From assembly GCF_900105755.1 (NCBI RefSeq), contig NZ_FNTQ01000001.1:6076001-6140000 (forward strand): 64,000 bases of DNA. The letters run 5' to 3'. The notes beneath the pieces are model-generated. The model had not been told where the DNA came from, made no database searches, and saw only the letters and a list, made by a program, of their open reading frames with translations. How positions within the stretch are numbered: the stretch's first letter is position 1; the number at the start of each line of letters is the position of its first letter. Origin of the DNA: Streptomyces sp. Ag109_O5-10. GTDB taxonomy: Bacteria > Actinomycetota > Actinomycetes > Streptomycetales > Streptomycetaceae. Positions 40,723-50,163 of the stretch are shown here, in pieces. The position numbers and the translations under genes were made by a program.

Positions 40723-41676
40723 TTGCGGTACGAGAGCGACGACGATCGCGGTCCGGTGACCCGGACCGAGCAGACCGCGGAGGTCCCGGGCGTCCTCCCG
40801 GACGCGCTCACCGACTTCATCGGTTACCTCCTGCGCCGCGTCTACGCACAGTTCGCCGCCACCGACGACGGCGGTGACAGCGACCCCCGTGACTTCCTGG
40901 TCCTCGACGCGCTCACCGGCCGCGACTGGGAGTCCCAGCTCGACCTCGCCGAGCGGCTCGGCATCAACCGCACCATCATGGTCGGCGTCATCGACCGCCT
41001 GGAGGCCCGCGACGAGGTCCGGCGCACCCGCAACCCCGACAACCGGCGCCAGTACGTGCTCTCCCTGACCGACAAGGGGCGCGAGGCCGTCGAGGCCAGC
41101 CGGCGGGCGGTCGCCGAGCGGGACGCCCGGCTCACCGCCGTACTGACGGACGAGGAGACCGCCCGGCTCGACGAGCTGCTGGGCCGGCTGCTGCCCGAGT
41201 CCGCGCAGCCCCTCGTGCAGGGCACCGAGTACCTGGTCGGGCAGGCCCATCACCGGCTGCGCAAGCACGGCGACGACAAGCTGGCCGGCACCGGCCTGCG
41301 GGTGCGGCACTACGGCCCGCTGTCCGCGCTCGACGTGCTCGGGCCCATCGCCCAGCAGCGGCTCGCCGAACTGCTCGCCATCACCGGACCCGCCGCCTCC
41401 CAGCTCGTCGACGAACTGGTCAAGCTGGGCCTGGTGCGCCGCGGCCGGGACCCGCACGACCGGCGCCGCTACGCCCTCGAAGTCACCGACCTCGGCCGCG
41501 AGCAGCTCGGTGTCGTGGCCCGGGCCGTCGCGGGCCTCGCCGCGGACGTCTCCGCCATGCTCGGCCCCGGCGGCGAGGACGAACTGCGGGAGCTCCTGCT
41601 GAAACTCCTCGCCCCGACGCATTCCGGGCCGGCATTCGCCGAGAACGCCAAGTCATCCGTCCCCGCCAGGGGTTGA
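40723..41676 (+). CDS. Double-domain MarR regulator
   Basis: A 317-residue protein with two MarR winged-helix domains fused in tandem. The first has QLDLAERLGINRTIMVGVIDRLEARDEVRRTRNPDNRRQYVLSLTDKG (wing DNRRQY). The second has RLAELLAITGPAASQLVDELVKLGLVRRGRDPHDRRRYALEVTDLG (wing DRRRY). Each corresponds to one ordinary 140-residue MarR subunit, so the protein may act as an intramolecular dimer. AGGAGGTGCTGTC precedes a TTG start. It probably controls the adjoining exporter and hemerythrin genes in response to the product. Confidence 0.88.
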   Translation: MRYESDDDRGPVTRTEQTAEVPGVLPDALTDFIGYLLRRVYAQFAATDDGGDSDPRDFLVLDALTGRDWESQLDLAERLGINRTIMVGVIDRLEARDEVRRTRNPDNRRQYVLSLTDKGREAVEASRRAVAERDARLTAVLTDEETARLDELLGRLLPESAQPLVQGTEYLVGQAHHRLRKHGDDKLAGTGLRVRHYGPLSALDVLGPIAQQRLAELLAITGPAASQLVDELVKLGLVRRGRDPHDRRRYALEVTDLGREQLGVVARAVAGLAADVSAMLGPGGEDELRELLLKLLAPTHSGPAFAENAKSSVPARG

Positions 41677-41847
41677 CCCTCTGGCCAAAGGATGTCACGC
41701 TTAATTCAGCGGATACCCCGCGCCCTTTTCCAGACCTTTTCCAGGCTCTTCGCGCCGCCCTTCCGAACTACTTACGGAAGGGCCGCGAGGGGCCTTTTTT
41801 CATGCTGATTTCCCGTTGCGCACCGCCCCTCGACGAAGGAGACAGTC
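41673..41847 (+). promoter_or_regulatory. Leader B: promoter motif plus attenuator-like terminator before halogenase
   Basis: TTGACC (41673) and TGTCACGCT, at the same spacing as in leader A, lie 175 nt before the halogenase ATG (176 in leader A). A CCCTTCCG/CGGAAGGG hairpin (41759-41783) and a GGCC-rich stem end in TTTTTT (41795-41800), 48 nt before the ATG. CGAAGGAGACAG is the ribosome site. The arrangement suggests premature termination controlled by a factor or by ribosome/RNA folding. Confidence 0.6.
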
Positions 41848-43563
41848 ATGGTCGCCCAGAAGACCGACGGCGCGCCGGAACCGGCGCGCACACCCGAGGA
41901 CATGACCTTCGACGTCATCATCCTCGGCTCGGGCCTCGCCGGCTCCGTCACCGGTGCCGTCCTGGCCAGGCACGGCGCCAAGGTGCTGCTGGTCGACGCC
42001 GCCGCGCACCCGCGCTTCGCCATCGGCGAGTCCATGACCCCGCAACTCGTGGAATGGATCCACATCCTCGCCGAACGCCACGACATTCCCGAGCTGAAAA
42101 GCCTGGCGAGTGTCGAGGCCTCCACCCGTGACATCGGTCCCACCTTCGGCACGAAGGCCCACTTCGGATTCATGAAGCACGAGGTCGGAAAAGAGCCGAA
42201 CCCGCGCGAGGCCACCCAGCTCGCCCTGCCGAAGATATTCCACCAGAACAGCCACATGTTCCGGCAGGACAGCGACTCCTTCATGTTCCACGTCGCCGTC
42301 AAGTACGGCTGCACCCCTCGGCAGAACTGGCGTGCGAACGAAGTCGACTTCGACGACGACGGCGTCACCGTCCTCGGCCGCAGCGCCGCCCCCGGCGCCG
42401 AGCCCGAGCGGTACCGGGCCAGGTACCTGGTGGACGCCTCCGGCTTCCGCTCCCCGCTCGCCGACAAGTTCGACCTGCGCGACAAGCCCACCGCCCGCTT
42501 CAAGCACCACTCCCGCTCGATGTTCACGCACTACGTCGGCATCAAGCGGTTCGACGACGTCAGCGGCCACCCCCAGGACCTGCGCCCGCCGGCCGACTGG
42601 CACACCGGCACCATGCACCACCTCATCGAGCGCGGCTGGTTCTGGATCATCCCCTTCGACAACCACGCCAAGTCCCGCAACCCGCTGTGCAGCGTCGGCC
42701 TGACGATGGACGAGCGCACCTACCCCAAGCCGAAGGACCTCACCCCGGAGCAGGAGTTCCAGTCCTTCCTCGACAAGTACCCGGCGGTCAAGCGCCAGTT
42801 CGACGGCGCCACCCGGGTCCGCGAGTGGATCTCCACCGACCGGCTGCAGTACTCCTCCAGGCAGACCATCGGCGACCGCTGGTGCCTGATGTCGCACGCG
42901 GCCGGCTTCCTCGACCCGCTGTTCTCCCGCGGCCTGTCCAACACCATGGAGGTCGTCGACGCGCTCACCTCCCGGCTGATCCCCGCCCTGAAGGACGGCG
43001 ACTTCTCCGCCGAGCGCTTCGAGTACGTCGAGCGCGTCGAGCAGGGCCTGCTCCAGTACAACGACGACCTGGTCAACAGCTCCTTCATCGCCTTCTCCCA
43101 CTTCCGGCTCTGGAACGCGGTCTTCCGGGTCTGGGGCTCCTTCATCACCCCCGGCACCATGCGGCTGACCCGGGCCCGCCTCAAGCACTTCAAGGACCAC
43201 GACACCCGCCACTTCGAGGAGCTGGAGAAGGTGGCCCACCCGGGCCTGTGGTGGCCGCAGAGCGACTCCTTCAAGCGGATCCTGGAGGCCACCGCCGAGA
43301 CCTGCGAGAAGTACGAGGCCGGCGCGCTCACCGGCGACGAGGCCGCCGACATCGTCTTCGGGCTGCTCAAGGAGTCCCCGGTCGTCAACCCGGTCTTCGG
43401 CTGGAAGGACGAGGAGAAGCGGTTCATCTACCCCTCCACGCTGACCATGGCCCGCTTCCTGTACTGGGCCTCCGTCGAGGCCCCCGCCGAGATGAACAGC
43501 GTCGGCCGCGAGTTCCTGCTCGGCATCCTCAAGGCCGGTGCGAAGGTCCGCAAGCTCCTCTGA
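41848..43563 (+). CDS. FAD-dependent halogenase
   Basis: This 571-residue flavin halogenase uses FADH2, O2 and halide to halogenate an aromatic ring. The FAD motif is LGSGLAGSVTGAVLARHGAKV (about 29-50). The halogenase signature WxWxIP appears as WFWIIP near residue 262, and FxxPxxSxG-like FLDPLFSRGLSNT lies near 354. Length and motifs fit the carrier-free phenolic group rather than tryptophan halogenases. It starts the second large operon, with its flavin reductase directly downstream. The halide and ring position are not readable from sequence. Confidence 0.9.
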   Translation: MVAQKTDGAPEPARTPEDMTFDVIILGSGLAGSVTGAVLARHGAKVLLVDAAAHPRFAIGESMTPQLVEWIHILAERHDIPELKSLASVEASTRDIGPTFGTKAHFGFMKHEVGKEPNPREATQLALPKIFHQNSHMFRQDSDSFMFHVAVKYGCTPRQNWRANEVDFDDDGVTVLGRSAAPGAEPERYRARYLVDASGFRSPLADKFDLRDKPTARFKHHSRSMFTHYVGIKRFDDVSGHPQDLRPPADWHTGTMHHLIERGWFWIIPFDNHAKSRNPLCSVGLTMDERTYPKPKDLTPEQEFQSFLDKYPAVKRQFDGATRVREWISTDRLQYSSRQTIGDRWCLMSHAAGFLDPLFSRGLSNTMEVVDALTSRLIPALKDGDFSAERFEYVERVEQGLLQYNDDLVNSSFIAFSHFRLWNAVFRVWGSFITPGTMRLTRARLKHFKDHDTRHFEELEKVAHPGLWWPQSDSFKRILEATAETCEKYEAGALTGDEAADIVFGLLKESPVVNPVFGWKDEEKRFIYPSTLTMARFLYWASVEAPAEMNSVGREFLLGILKAGAKVRKLL

Positions 43564-43594
43564 CCACTCCCAGCCCAGCCAGAAAGGGATGCGC

Positions 43595-44164
43595 ATGTCC
43601 GCAGCAGCGCGGTCGCTGACCCGCGCCGAAGAGACCCGGCCCGTCGAACCGCTGGATCTGCGCCGCGTGTGCGGCCTGTTCACGACCGGCGTCACGGTCA
43701 TCACCACCGGCCCCGACGGCGACGCGGACGGCACCACCGTCAACTCCTTCACCTCGGTCTCGCTGGAACCCCCGCTGGTGCTGTTCTGCCTGCACCACCG
43801 GTCCCGGCTGCACACGCTCCTGGAGCGCAGCGGCGGCTTCACGGTCAACTTCCTGTCCGGCCGGCAGCAGCCGCTGGCCCGGCACTTCGCCGGACGCCGG
43901 GCCACCGCCGGCGCGGACGCCTTCGAGGGCGTCCCGCACCACTTCACCGAGGACGGGCTGCCCGTGCTCAGCGAGGCCCTCGCCCACCTGACCTGCACCA
44001 CGGTCGACGTGCACACCGCAGGGGACCACGACATCGTCATCGGCGAGGTGGTGGAGCTGGGCGTCCCCGAGCACGGCCTGGAACCGCTGATCTTCTTCGA
44101 CGGCTCCCTGGGCCCGCTGGAGACCGGCGCGGACCGCTTCCAGCACGCCCGGCAGGCGTCCTGA
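43595..44164 (+). CDS. Flavin reductase (HpaC/FRed family)
   Basis: A 189-residue flavin reductase domain protein: [45 protein letters not shown] covers the flavin-binding core (key blocks [19 protein letters not shown]). [16 protein letters not shown] follows. It makes free FADH2 or FMNH2 for the halogenase. The ATG at 43595 has GAAAGGG at good spacing; an ATG at 43589 is too close to it. It ends 1 base before the carboxylase gene. Confidence 0.92.
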   Translation: MSAAARSLTRAEETRPVEPLDLRRVCGLFTTGVTVITTGPDGDADGTTVNSFTSVSLEPPLVLFCLHHRSRLHTLLERSGGFTVNFLSGRQQPLARHFAGRRATAGADAFEGVPHHFTEDGLPVLSEALAHLTCTTVDVHTAGDHDIVIGEVVELGVPEHGLEPLIFFDGSLGPLETGADRFQHARQAS

Positions 44165-44165
44165 C

Positions 44166-45929
44166 ATGCGCAGGGTGCTCATCGCCAACCGTGGCGAGAT
44201 AGCCGTCCGTGTGGCCCGGGCCTGCCGGGACGCCGGGATCGCGAGCGTCGCCGTCTACGCGGAACCGGACCGCGACGCCCTGCACGTCCGGGCCGCCGAC
44301 GCGGCCTTCGCGCTGGGCGGTGAAACCCCCGCCACCAGCTACCTGGACATCGGGAAGGTCCTGCGGGCCGCCCGGGAGACCGGCGCGGACGCCGTCCACC
44401 CCGGCTACGGGTTCCTCTCGGAGAACGCGGAATTCGCGCAGGCGGTCCTGGACGCGGGCCTGACCTGGATCGGCCCGCCGCCGCAGGCCATCCGCGACCT
44501 GGGCGACAAGGTGGCCGCCCGGCACATCGCCCAGCGGGCGGGCGCCCCGCTGGTGGCCGGCACCCCGGACCCGGTCTCGGGTGCCGACGAGGTCGTGGCG
44601 TTCGCCGAGGAGCACGGCCTGCCGATCGCCATCAAGGCGGCCTTCGGCGGCGGCGGGCGCGGGCTGAAGGTCGCCCGGACCCTGGAGGAGGTGCCGGAGC
44701 TCTACGAGTCGGCGGTGCGTGAGGCGGTGGCCGCCTTCGGCCGCGGCGAGTGCTTCGTGGAGCGCTACCTGGACCGGCCGCGGCACGTCGAGACGCAGTG
44801 CCTCGCGGACCGGTACGGCAACGTCGTGGTCGTATCGACCCGTGACTGCTCGCTGCAGCGCCGCCACCAGAAGCTGGTCGAGGAGGCCCCCGCGCCGTTC
44901 CTGACCCCGGAGCAGACCGCCGAGCTGTACCGGGCGTCCAAGGCCGTCCTCAAGGAGGCCGGCTACGTCGGCGCGGGCACCTGCGAGTTCCTGGTCGGGC
45001 AGGACGGCACGGTCTCCTTCCTGGAGGTCAACACGCGCCTCCAGGTCGAGCACCCGGTGACCGAGGAGGTCGCCGGCATCGACCTGGTCCGCGAGATGTT
45101 CCGCATCGCCGACGGCGAGGTGCTCGGCTATGGCGACCCGGAGCTGCGCGGTCATTCCTTCGAGTTCCGCATCAACGGCGAGGACCCGGGCCGGGGCTTC
45201 CTGCCCGCCCCGGGCACGGTGACGCTCTTCGAGCCGCCGTCGGGTCCGGGCGTACGGCTGGACGCCGGCGTGGAGTCGGGCAGCGTGATCGGCCCGGCCT
45301 GGGACTCGCTCCTCGCCAAGCTGGTCGTCACCGGCCGCACCCGCGCCGAGGCGCTGCAACGGGCCGCGCGGGCGCTCGACGAGTTCCGCGTCGAGGGGAT
45401 GGCCACGGCGATCCCCTTCCACCGCGCGGTCGTCAGGGACCCGGCCTTCACCGCGGACCCCTTCCGCATCCACACCCGCTGGATCGAGACCGAGTTCGTC
45501 AACGGGATCGAGGCCTTCACGGCGGCCCCGGCCGCCGGTGCCGAGCCCGAGGCGGCCGGTCGCGAGACGGTGGTCGTCGAGGTCGGCGGGCACCGGCTTG
45601 AGGTCTCGCTGCCGGCGGTGCTGGGCAGGGTGCCCGACCGCACGCTCGTGGCGGCGGCCGCCACCCCCAGGTCCCGCCGCCGCACCGCCGGCGGTGCCGT
45701 GCCGGCCGCCTCCGGGGACACGCTCACCTCGCCCATGCAGGGCACCGTCGTCAAGGTCGCCGTCGCCGAGGGGCAGACGGTCGAGAAGGGCGACCTGGTC
45801 GTCGTACTCGAGGCCATGAAGATGGAGCAGCCGCTCGCCGCGCACCGCTCCGGCACCGTGACCGGGATCGCCGCCGAGGTGGGGCAGGCCCTCGCCGCCG
45901 GCGCCCCGGTCTGCGACATCAAGGACTGA
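44166..45929 (+). CDS. Acyl-CoA carboxylase alpha subunit (biotin carboxylase + BCCP)
   Basis: The 587-residue protein joins a biotin carboxylase ([20 protein letters not shown] at the N-terminus; ATP-grasp loop [12 protein letters not shown]; catalytic [15 protein letters not shown]) to a biotinyl domain (EAMKMEQPL, biotin Lys near 552). With the beta subunit (59361) and epsilon subunit (60977) it makes malonyl-CoA for the polyketide. It lies in the same operon as halogenase and oxygenases, so precursor supply is co-expressed with the pathway. Confidence 0.94.
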   Translation: MRRVLIANRGEIAVRVARACRDAGIASVAVYAEPDRDALHVRAADAAFALGGETPATSYLDIGKVLRAARETGADAVHPGYGFLSENAEFAQAVLDAGLTWIGPPPQAIRDLGDKVAARHIAQRAGAPLVAGTPDPVSGADEVVAFAEEHGLPIAIKAAFGGGGRGLKVARTLEEVPELYESAVREAVAAFGRGECFVERYLDRPRHVETQCLADRYGNVVVVSTRDCSLQRRHQKLVEEAPAPFLTPEQTAELYRASKAVLKEAGYVGAGTCEFLVGQDGTVSFLEVNTRLQVEHPVTEEVAGIDLVREMFRIADGEVLGYGDPELRGHSFEFRINGEDPGRGFLPAPGTVTLFEPPSGPGVRLDAGVESGSVIGPAWDSLLAKLVVTGRTRAEALQRAARALDEFRVEGMATAIPFHRAVVRDPAFTADPFRIHTRWIETEFVNGIEAFTAAPAAGAEPEAAGRETVVVEVGGHRLEVSLPAVLGRVPDRTLVAAAATPRSRRRTAGGAVPAASGDTLTSPMQGTVVKVAVAEGQTVEKGDLVVVLEAMKMEQPLAAHRSGTVTGIAAEVGQALAAGAPVCDIKD

Positions 45930-45955
45930 TCCGGACCCACCGAGGACTGATCGTT

Positions 45956-46894
45956 TTGGCAGCACTCACCTATTCCGACGCCATGAACGATGCCCTGGAG
46001 CGGCTGCGTTCCGTGGGGTACGAGTACGGGCGCGGCTTCGTCAACCACGCGCCGATGGCCGCCGAGGCCCTGGCCCACATGGGGTACGCCGACGAGGTGC
46101 CCGGCTGGGTGGAGGGCCATCTGCGCAGCCACACCTTCCACGACGTGCCCGAGCGGCGGTTCGCCCTCGACCCGTCCGACGAGGCCGACTGGCGGCAGGC
46201 GCTCGGCGAGTTCGGCCGGGTCGCCGACTGGACCGCCCTGTTCGAGCGTGAGCTGGCCGAGGGCGAGTGGACCGACGTCCTGGCCCGCTGGTGGCCCCGG
46301 CTGCTGCCCGGCCTGTCCGGGGTGCTCACGCACGGGGTGATCCGCACCGCGCACGCGGTCCGGGCGGTGGTGACCGCCGGGCCCGACAGCCGCCTGCGGC
46401 TGGCCGAACTGGCGCAGGGGCTGGGGTACTGGGCGGCCCGGTACTCCGAGGGCGGAGTGGTGGTCCAGGAGAGCGGGGGCGAGGGCGGTGACGTCGTAGG
46501 GGCGCTGGACGAGCTCGTCGCCGAGTTCTCCGGGATCTACGCCACGCTCTCCCTGCCGCACCCGGTCCCGCTGATCCACTCGGTCACCGGGCCCGCCGCC
46601 GTACGGCTGGTGGTGGAGCACCTGCCGGCGGACCAGCGGTGGCCGTCGTACCGGGTGGCGCGGGCCGTCAGCCGCACGATGCTCGACTGGTTCCACGCCG
46701 TGCCCCGGCCCGCGGCCCCGCTGCCGGACGCCCCCGACCCGGCCGCCCTGTTCGCCGAGGCCGTCCAGATCGGCGACGAGCACGCCATCAAGCTCGCCGA
46801 AGTGGCCGTACGGCACGAGGCGCTGGCGCCCGACCCGCGGCACGCGGCGGCCGCGCACGTGGCCAACCGGGCGATCGGGCGCCTGTACCGCTGA
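45956..46894 (+). CDS. Questin oxidase-like protein (DUF4243)
   Basis: A 312-residue helical protein with the questin-oxidase family pattern: GYEYGRGFVNHAPMAAEALAHMG (N-terminal His), LTHGVIRTAHAVRAV (His pair) and IHSVTGPAAVRLVVEHLP. Fungal members (GedK type) open anthraquinones in a cofactor-poor Baeyer-Villiger-like oxidation. In this cluster a ring-cleaving or rearranging oxidation of the angucyclinone is therefore possible. The start is TTG with GAGGACTG upstream; an ATG at 45983 is an alternative. Confidence 0.8.
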   Translation: MAALTYSDAMNDALERLRSVGYEYGRGFVNHAPMAAEALAHMGYADEVPGWVEGHLRSHTFHDVPERRFALDPSDEADWRQALGEFGRVADWTALFERELAEGEWTDVLARWWPRLLPGLSGVLTHGVIRTAHAVRAVVTAGPDSRLRLAELAQGLGYWAARYSEGGVVVQESGGEGGDVVGALDELVAEFSGIYATLSLPHPVPLIHSVTGPAAVRLVVEHLPADQRWPSYRVARAVSRTMLDWFHAVPRPAAPLPDAPDPAALFAEAVQIGDEHAIKLAEVAVRHEALAPDPRHAAAAHVANRAIGRLYR

Positions 46895-46956
46895 CAGTTC
46901 GTCTTCGCCGACGGTCTCCCCGACGGGGCCGTACGGAACCGTTCCGGAGGAGTGTC

Positions 46957-48414
46957 ATGGACGCACAAGTCATCGTCGTGGGCGCCGGCCCGGCCGGCAT
47001 GATGCTCGCGGGCGAGCTACGGCTCGCGGGCGCCGACGTCATCGTCCTGGAGAAGCTGCCCGCGCGCACCGGAGAGTCGCGCGGGCTCGGCTTCACCGCC
47101 CGCACCATGGAGGTCTTCGACCAGCGCGGACTGCTGCCCCGCTTCGGGGACATCGAGGTCAGCAACGTGGGCCACTTCGGCGGCCTGCCGGTCGACTTCG
47201 GTGTCCTGGACGGCGCCCACCAGGCTGCCAAAACGATCCCGCAGTCGGTCACCGAGACCGTCCTGGAGGAGTGGGCCGGCCGGCTCGGCGCGGACATCCG
47301 GCGCCGGCACGAGGTGCTGTCCGTCAAGGAGAAGGAGGACAGCGTCGAGGTCGAGGTGCGCGGCCCCGAGGGCGTGCACCGGCTGCGCGCCGAGTACCTC
47401 GTCGGGTGCGACGGCGGCCGCTCGACCATCCGCAAGGCCGCCGGCTTCGACTTCCCGGGGACGCCGTCGACGCTGGAGATGTACCTCGCCGACGTGAAGG
47501 GCATCGAGCTGGAGCCCCGGATGATCGGGGAGACCCTGCCCGGCGGGATGGTCATGGTCGGCCCGCTGCCCGGCGGCACCACCCGGCTGATCATCTGCGA
47601 ACGCGGCACCCCGCCGCAGCGCCGCGACAAGCCGCCGACCTGGGCGGAGGCCGCGGCGGCCTGGCAGCGGCTGACCGGCGACGACATCTCGCACGCCGAG
47701 GCGGTGTGGGTGTCGTCGTTCGGCGACGGCACGCGGCTCGTCACCGAGTACCGGCGCGGCCGGATCCTGCTCGCCGGCGACTCCGCGCACATCCACCTGC
47801 CGGCCGGCGGGCAGGGCATGAACACCAGCATCCAGGACGCCGTGAACCTCGGCTGGAAGCTGGGTGCGGTGGTGCGGGGACGGGCGCCGGAGACGCTGCT
47901 CGACACGTACCACGACGAACGGCACCCGGTCGGGGAGCGGCTGATGATGAACACCCGGGCGCAGGGACTGCTGTTCCTGTCCGGGCCCGAGGTGCAGCCG
48001 CTGCGGGACGTGCTGAACGAGCTGATCCGCTATCCGGAGGTCGGCAGGCACCTGGCGGCGATGGTGTCCGGACTCGAGATCCACTACGACGTCGACGGGG
48101 GCGGGCATCCGCTGCTCGGCCGACGGTTGCCGAACGTGCCGCTCACCGGGCACCGGAGGGTGTCCTCCAGCACCGAGGCGCTGCGCGCCGGGCGGGGTGT
48201 GCTGCTCGACCTCGCCGGCAACGAGAGGTTGCGGGACCGCGCCTGGGCCTGGCGGGACCGGGTGGACGTGGTGACGGCGGTGGCGGCCAACGGCTCGCTC
48301 GCGGCTACCACGGCTGTGCTGGTGCGGCCGGACGGGTACGTGGCGTGGGCGGCGCCGGGCAGTCACGCGGATCTGCCGATGGCCCTCGAGCGGTGGTTCG
48401 GGCCTGCGCGTTGA
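46957..48414 (+). CDS. FAD aromatic hydroxylase (PgaE/UrdE type)
   Basis: The 485-residue class A flavoprotein monooxygenase has VIVVGAGPAGMMLAGELRLAG (ADP-binding), the DG motif VGCDGGRSTIRKAAG, and the GD motif ILLAGDSAHIHLPAGGQGMNTSIQDAVNLGWKL (key residues GDSAH). Its C-terminal thioredoxin-like domain ends VLVRPDGYVAWAAPG, as in angucycline hydroxylases. It sits directly before the cyclase-KS-CLF genes, the position of urdE/pgaE, so C-12/C-12b hydroxylation of a prejadomycin-type intermediate is the expected reaction. GGAGGAGTGTC precedes the ATG. Confidence 0.93.
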   Translation: MDAQVIVVGAGPAGMMLAGELRLAGADVIVLEKLPARTGESRGLGFTARTMEVFDQRGLLPRFGDIEVSNVGHFGGLPVDFGVLDGAHQAAKTIPQSVTETVLEEWAGRLGADIRRRHEVLSVKEKEDSVEVEVRGPEGVHRLRAEYLVGCDGGRSTIRKAAGFDFPGTPSTLEMYLADVKGIELEPRMIGETLPGGMVMVGPLPGGTTRLIICERGTPPQRRDKPPTWAEAAAAWQRLTGDDISHAEAVWVSSFGDGTRLVTEYRRGRILLAGDSAHIHLPAGGQGMNTSIQDAVNLGWKLGAVVRGRAPETLLDTYHDERHPVGERLMMNTRAQGLLFLSGPEVQPLRDVLNELIRYPEVGRHLAAMVSGLEIHYDVDGGGHPLLGRRLPNVPLTGHRRVSSSTEALRAGRGVLLDLAGNERLRDRAWAWRDRVDVVTAVAANGSLAATTAVLVRPDGYVAWAAPGSHADLPMALERWFGPAR

Positions 48415-48461
48415 GGGCGCCGCCGAGAGTGCCGGGATCTGTCGTCCCGCGGCTGCCCCGC

Positions 48462-48536
48462 CGTCGTGGCCGGTCGCGCAGTTCCTCCCCCAGCCTTCGG
48501 CCGGGGGTGCCCCCCAGCGCCCCTGTGGGGGGCGCT
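48462..48536. repeat. GC palindromic repeat between oxygenase and cyclase
   Basis: GCGCAGTTCCTCCCCCAGCC, TTCGGCCGGGGGTGCCCCCC and AGCGCCCCTGTGGGGGGCGC are the repeat modules found at 3185 and 27858, here in inverse order. It splits genes that are usually tightly linked in angucycline clusters. Confidence 0.78.
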
Positions 48537-48562
48537 TTGGACCCCTTTAAGGAGTGAACCCC

Positions 48563-48892
48563 ATGCACAGCACCTTGATCGTCGCCCGGATGGAACCGGG
48601 GAGCAGCGCGGAGGTCGCGCGGCTGTTCGGGGAGTTCGACCGGACCGAGATGCCGCATCTGATGGGCACGCGGCGCCGGGAGCTCTTCGCCTACCGCGGG
48701 CTGTACTTCCACCTCCAGCACTTCGACACCGACAACGGCGGTGAGCTGATCGAGGAGGCCAAGAGCGACGAGCGGTTCGTGCGGATCAGCGAGGACCTGA
48801 AGCCGTTCATCCAGGCGTACGACCCCGCCACCTGGCGCTCTCCCGCCGACGCGGTCGCCACGCGCTTCTACGACTGGGAGGGCCGGGCGTGA
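48563..48892 (+). CDS. Polyketide cyclase, JadI/UrdF family
   Basis: A 109-residue dimeric ferredoxin-like cyclase of the TcmI group: [22 protein letters not shown] opens the fold and [20 protein letters not shown] and FYDWE end it. In angucycline pathways this protein closes the last, angular ring after the didomain aromatase/cyclase. GGAG precedes the ATG at 48563. The stop overlaps the KS-alpha GTG (GTGA). Its order before KS-alpha is the diagnostic angucycline arrangement. Confidence 0.92.
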   Translation: MHSTLIVARMEPGSSAEVARLFGEFDRTEMPHLMGTRRRELFAYRGLYFHLQHFDTDNGGELIEEAKSDERFVRISEDLKPFIQAYDPATWRSPADAVATRFYDWEGRA

Positions 48893-50163
48893 ACGCCAGG
48901 CGAGTGGTCATCACCGGGGTCGGCGTCATCGCCCCCGGCGGTGTCGGCACCAAGAACTTCTGGAACCTGCTCAGCGAGGGCCGCACCGCGACCCGCGGCA
49001 TCACCTTCTTCGACCCGTCCTCCTTCCGGTCCCGGGTCGCCGCCGAGGTCGATTTCGACCCCGAGGAGCACGGGCTGAGCCCGCAGGAGATACGGCGGAT
49101 GGACCGGGCGGCCCAGCTGGCCGTCGTCAGCGCCCGCGAGGCCCTCGCCGACAGCGGGCTCGACCTGTCCGGCGCCGACCCCCACCGGGTCGGGGTCACC
49201 ATCGGCAGCGCGGTCGGCGCGACCATGGGGCTCGACCAGGAGTACCGGGTGGTCAGCGACGGCGGCCGGCTCGACCTGGTCGACCACACCTACGCCGTCC
49301 CGCACCTCTACAACTACCTGGTGCCCAGCTCGTTCGCGGCGGAGGTCGCCTGGGCGGTGGGCGCGGAGGGCGCCGCCACGGTGGTCTCCACCGGCTGCAC
49401 CTCGGGGCTCGACTCCGTCGGGCACGCGGTGGAGCTGATCCGGGAGGGCTCGGCCTGCGCGATGATCGCCGGCGCCACCGACGCCCCGATCTCCCCGATC
49501 ACCCTGGCCTGCTTCGACGCCATCAAGGCCACCACCCCGCGCAACGACGACCCCGAACACGCCTCCCGCCCCTTCGACGGCACCCGCAACGGCTTCGTGC
49601 TGGGGGAGGGGTCGGCCGTGTTCGTCCTGGAGGAACTGGAGGGCGCGCGGGCACGCGGGGCGCACATCTACGCCGAGATCGCCGGGTACGCCTCCCGCTG
49701 CAACGCCTTCCACATGACCGGGCTGCGGCCCGACGGCGCGGAGATGGCCGAGGCCATCACGGTCGCCCTCGACGAGGCGCGCCTCAACCCCGAGGCCGTC
49801 GACTACATCAACGCGCACGGCTCCGGCACCAAGCAGAACGACCGGCACGAGACCGCCGCGTTCAAGAAGAGCCTCGGCGACCACGCCTACCGGACCCCGG
49901 TCTCCTCGATCAAGTCGATGGTCGGGCACTCGCTCGGCGCGATCGGCTCCATCGAGATCGCCGCGTCCGTCCTCGCCATGGAGCACAACGTCGTGCCCCC
50001 GACGGCCAACCTGCACACCCCCGACCCCGAGTGCGACCTGGACTACGTCCCGCTCACCGCCCGCGAGCACCGCACCGACGCGGTGCTCACCGTGGGCAGC
50101 GGGTTCGGCGGCTTCCAGAGCGCGATGGTGCTCGCCCGACCGGAGAGGAGCGCGGCCGCATGA
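48889..50163 (+). CDS. Type II PKS ketosynthase alpha (KS-alpha)
   Basis: The 424-residue condensing enzyme has the active-site Cys in [13 protein letters not shown] (Cys170), the His motifs [12 protein letters not shown] and [13 protein letters not shown]. With the CLF it forms the heterodimer that elongates the poly-beta-ketone on ACP from malonyl units; angucycline systems make a decaketide. GTG start coupled to the cyclase gene; the stop overlaps CLF by ATGA. Confidence 0.97.
   Translation: MNARRVVITGVGVIAPGGVGTKNFWNLLSEGRTATRGITFFDPSSFRSRVAAEVDFDPEEHGLSPQEIRRMDRAAQLAVVSAREALADSGLDLSGADPHRVGVTIGSAVGATMGLDQEYRVVSDGGRLDLVDHTYAVPHLYNYLVPSSFAAEVAWAVGAEGAATVVSTGCTSGLDSVGHAVELIREGSACAMIAGATDAPISPITLACFDAIKATTPRNDDPEHASRPFDGTRNGFVLGEGSAVFVLEELEGARARGAHIYAEIAGYASRCNAFHMTGLRPDGAEMAEAITVALDEARLNPEAVDYINAHGSGTKQNDRHETAAFKKSLGDHAYRTPVSSIKSMVGHSLGAIGSIEIAASVLAMEHNVVPPTANLHTPDPECDLDYVPLTAREHRTDAVLTVGSGFGGFQSAMVLARPERSAAA

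Noticed and set aside
41800-44040. 746-codon minus-strand frame opposite the halogenase
   Set aside because: Composition-driven shadow; the opposite strand carries FAD and WxWxIP motifs in a complete gene.
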